From positions 1-13,755 of the forward strand of contig JALXEI010000078.1 of the NCBI GenBank assembly GCA_027069645.1: DNA of 13,755 nucleotides. The letters run 5' to 3'. The notes under the pieces were generated by a model. That model saw nothing but the letters and a program-made list of their open reading frames with translations. It was not told the DNA's origin and made no database searches. The first letter of the stretch is position 1, and each line of letters opens with the position of its first letter. Shown here one piece after another: positions 13,496-13,755 of the stretch. The position numbers were made by a program, and so were the translations under genes. The stretch comes from Hyphomicrobiales bacterium. Its GTDB lineage: Bacteria > Pseudomonadota > Alphaproteobacteria > Rhizobiales > JAKIUO01.

Positions 13496-13755
13496 ATGTC
13501 CGAAAACAGGGAGCAGGAACAACCGACGACTGTAAAAGAAGCCCGTTTTGTCAGTCGTCTCACCCCCAACACACTCGCCCTTGTGCTCGCCGGAGGCAGA
13601 GGCAGCCGCCTTGGTCCGCTGACCGACTGGCGCACCAAGCCGGCCGTGCCCTTCGGCGGCAAGTTTCGCATTATAGATTTCACACTTTCCAACTGCATCA
13701 ACTCCAATATCCGGCGTATCTTATTGCTCAAGCAATACAAATCCCATTACCTTCT
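13496..13755 (+). CDS. glgC: Glucose-1-phosphate adenylyltransferase, N-terminal part (cut by window end)
   Basis: ADP-glucose pyrophosphorylase, the first committed step of bacterial glycogen synthesis: it makes ADP-glucose from ATP and glucose-1-phosphate. Only the first 86 codons are inside the window. They contain the nucleotide-binding signature LALVLAGGRGSRLGPLTD (27-44), with the GGRGSRL loop at 33-39, followed by TKPAVPFGGKFRIIDF (47-62) and LSNCINSNIRRI. All are characteristic of GlgC rather than of other sugar nucleotidyltransferases. ATG 13496 gives an N terminus of normal length. The frame is also open back to ATG 13391, but the added 35 residues are Pro/Thr-rich, contain a potential stem-loop and are probably untranslated. 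Only a weak GCAGG precedes the start. The gene must continue to the right. Confidence 0.93.
   Translation, partial: MSENREQEQPTTVKEARFVSRLTPNTLALVLAGGRGSRLGPLTDWRTKPAVPFGGKFRIIDFTLSNCINSNIRRILLLKQYKSHYL

Overview
The window reads as an ordinary chromosomal segment of an alphaproteobacterium. The evidence is gene content: an NDUFA12-type accessory subunit of respiratory complex I, a DUF2155 periplasmic protein next to aat, and the linked set aroQ, accB, accC and aat. The order or family cannot be fixed from the sequence alone. Base composition and codon use look even throughout. I see no phage, insertion sequence, tRNA, rRNA or CRISPR array.

Layout from left to right. (1) Positions 1-385 hold the 3' end of an unidentified upstream unit, a strong intrinsic terminator (97-131) and a 22-nt palindrome (287-308). 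(2) Positions 386-2431 encode a MotA/TolQ/ExbB-type proton channel and its MotB/OmpA-type partner, probably a two-gene operon for an ion-driven envelope machine. (3) Positions 2429-2648 are a repeat-like element with 21-bp inverted arms, filling the gap between convergent genes. (4) Positions 2646-4466 on the minus strand encode an MsbA-like ABC exporter. (5) Positions 4725-5123 encode NDUFA12. (6) Positions 5344-8494 carry aroQ-accB-accC-aat, a likely operon covering the shikimate pathway, the acetyl-CoA carboxylase biotin module and the N-end-rule Leu/Phe transferase. (7) Positions 8437-11315, all on the minus strand, encode three exported proteins: a DUF2155 protein, a DsbA-like thioredoxin-fold lipoprotein and a BepA-like M48 metalloprotease. 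(8) Positions 11492-13380 encode a class I/II aminotransferase and sfsA, coupled by an ATGA overlap. (9) From 13496 to the right edge lies the start of glgC, cut by the window.

Functionally the segment mixes core metabolism (fatty acid, chorismate, glycogen and amino-acid transamination) with envelope quality control (thiol oxidoreductase, M48 protease, DUF2155) and envelope energy coupling (MotA/MotB-like pair, ABC exporter). I found no convincing new multi-gene system. The points most worth a second look are the inverted-repeat element at 2429-2648, the stand-alone MotA/MotB-like pair, the DsbA-like lipoprotein with a second C-terminal CxxC, the terminator squeezed just ahead of the DUF2155 gene, the tail-to-tail overlap of aat with that gene, and a gene order that seems rearranged relative to what I recall from other alphaproteobacteria.
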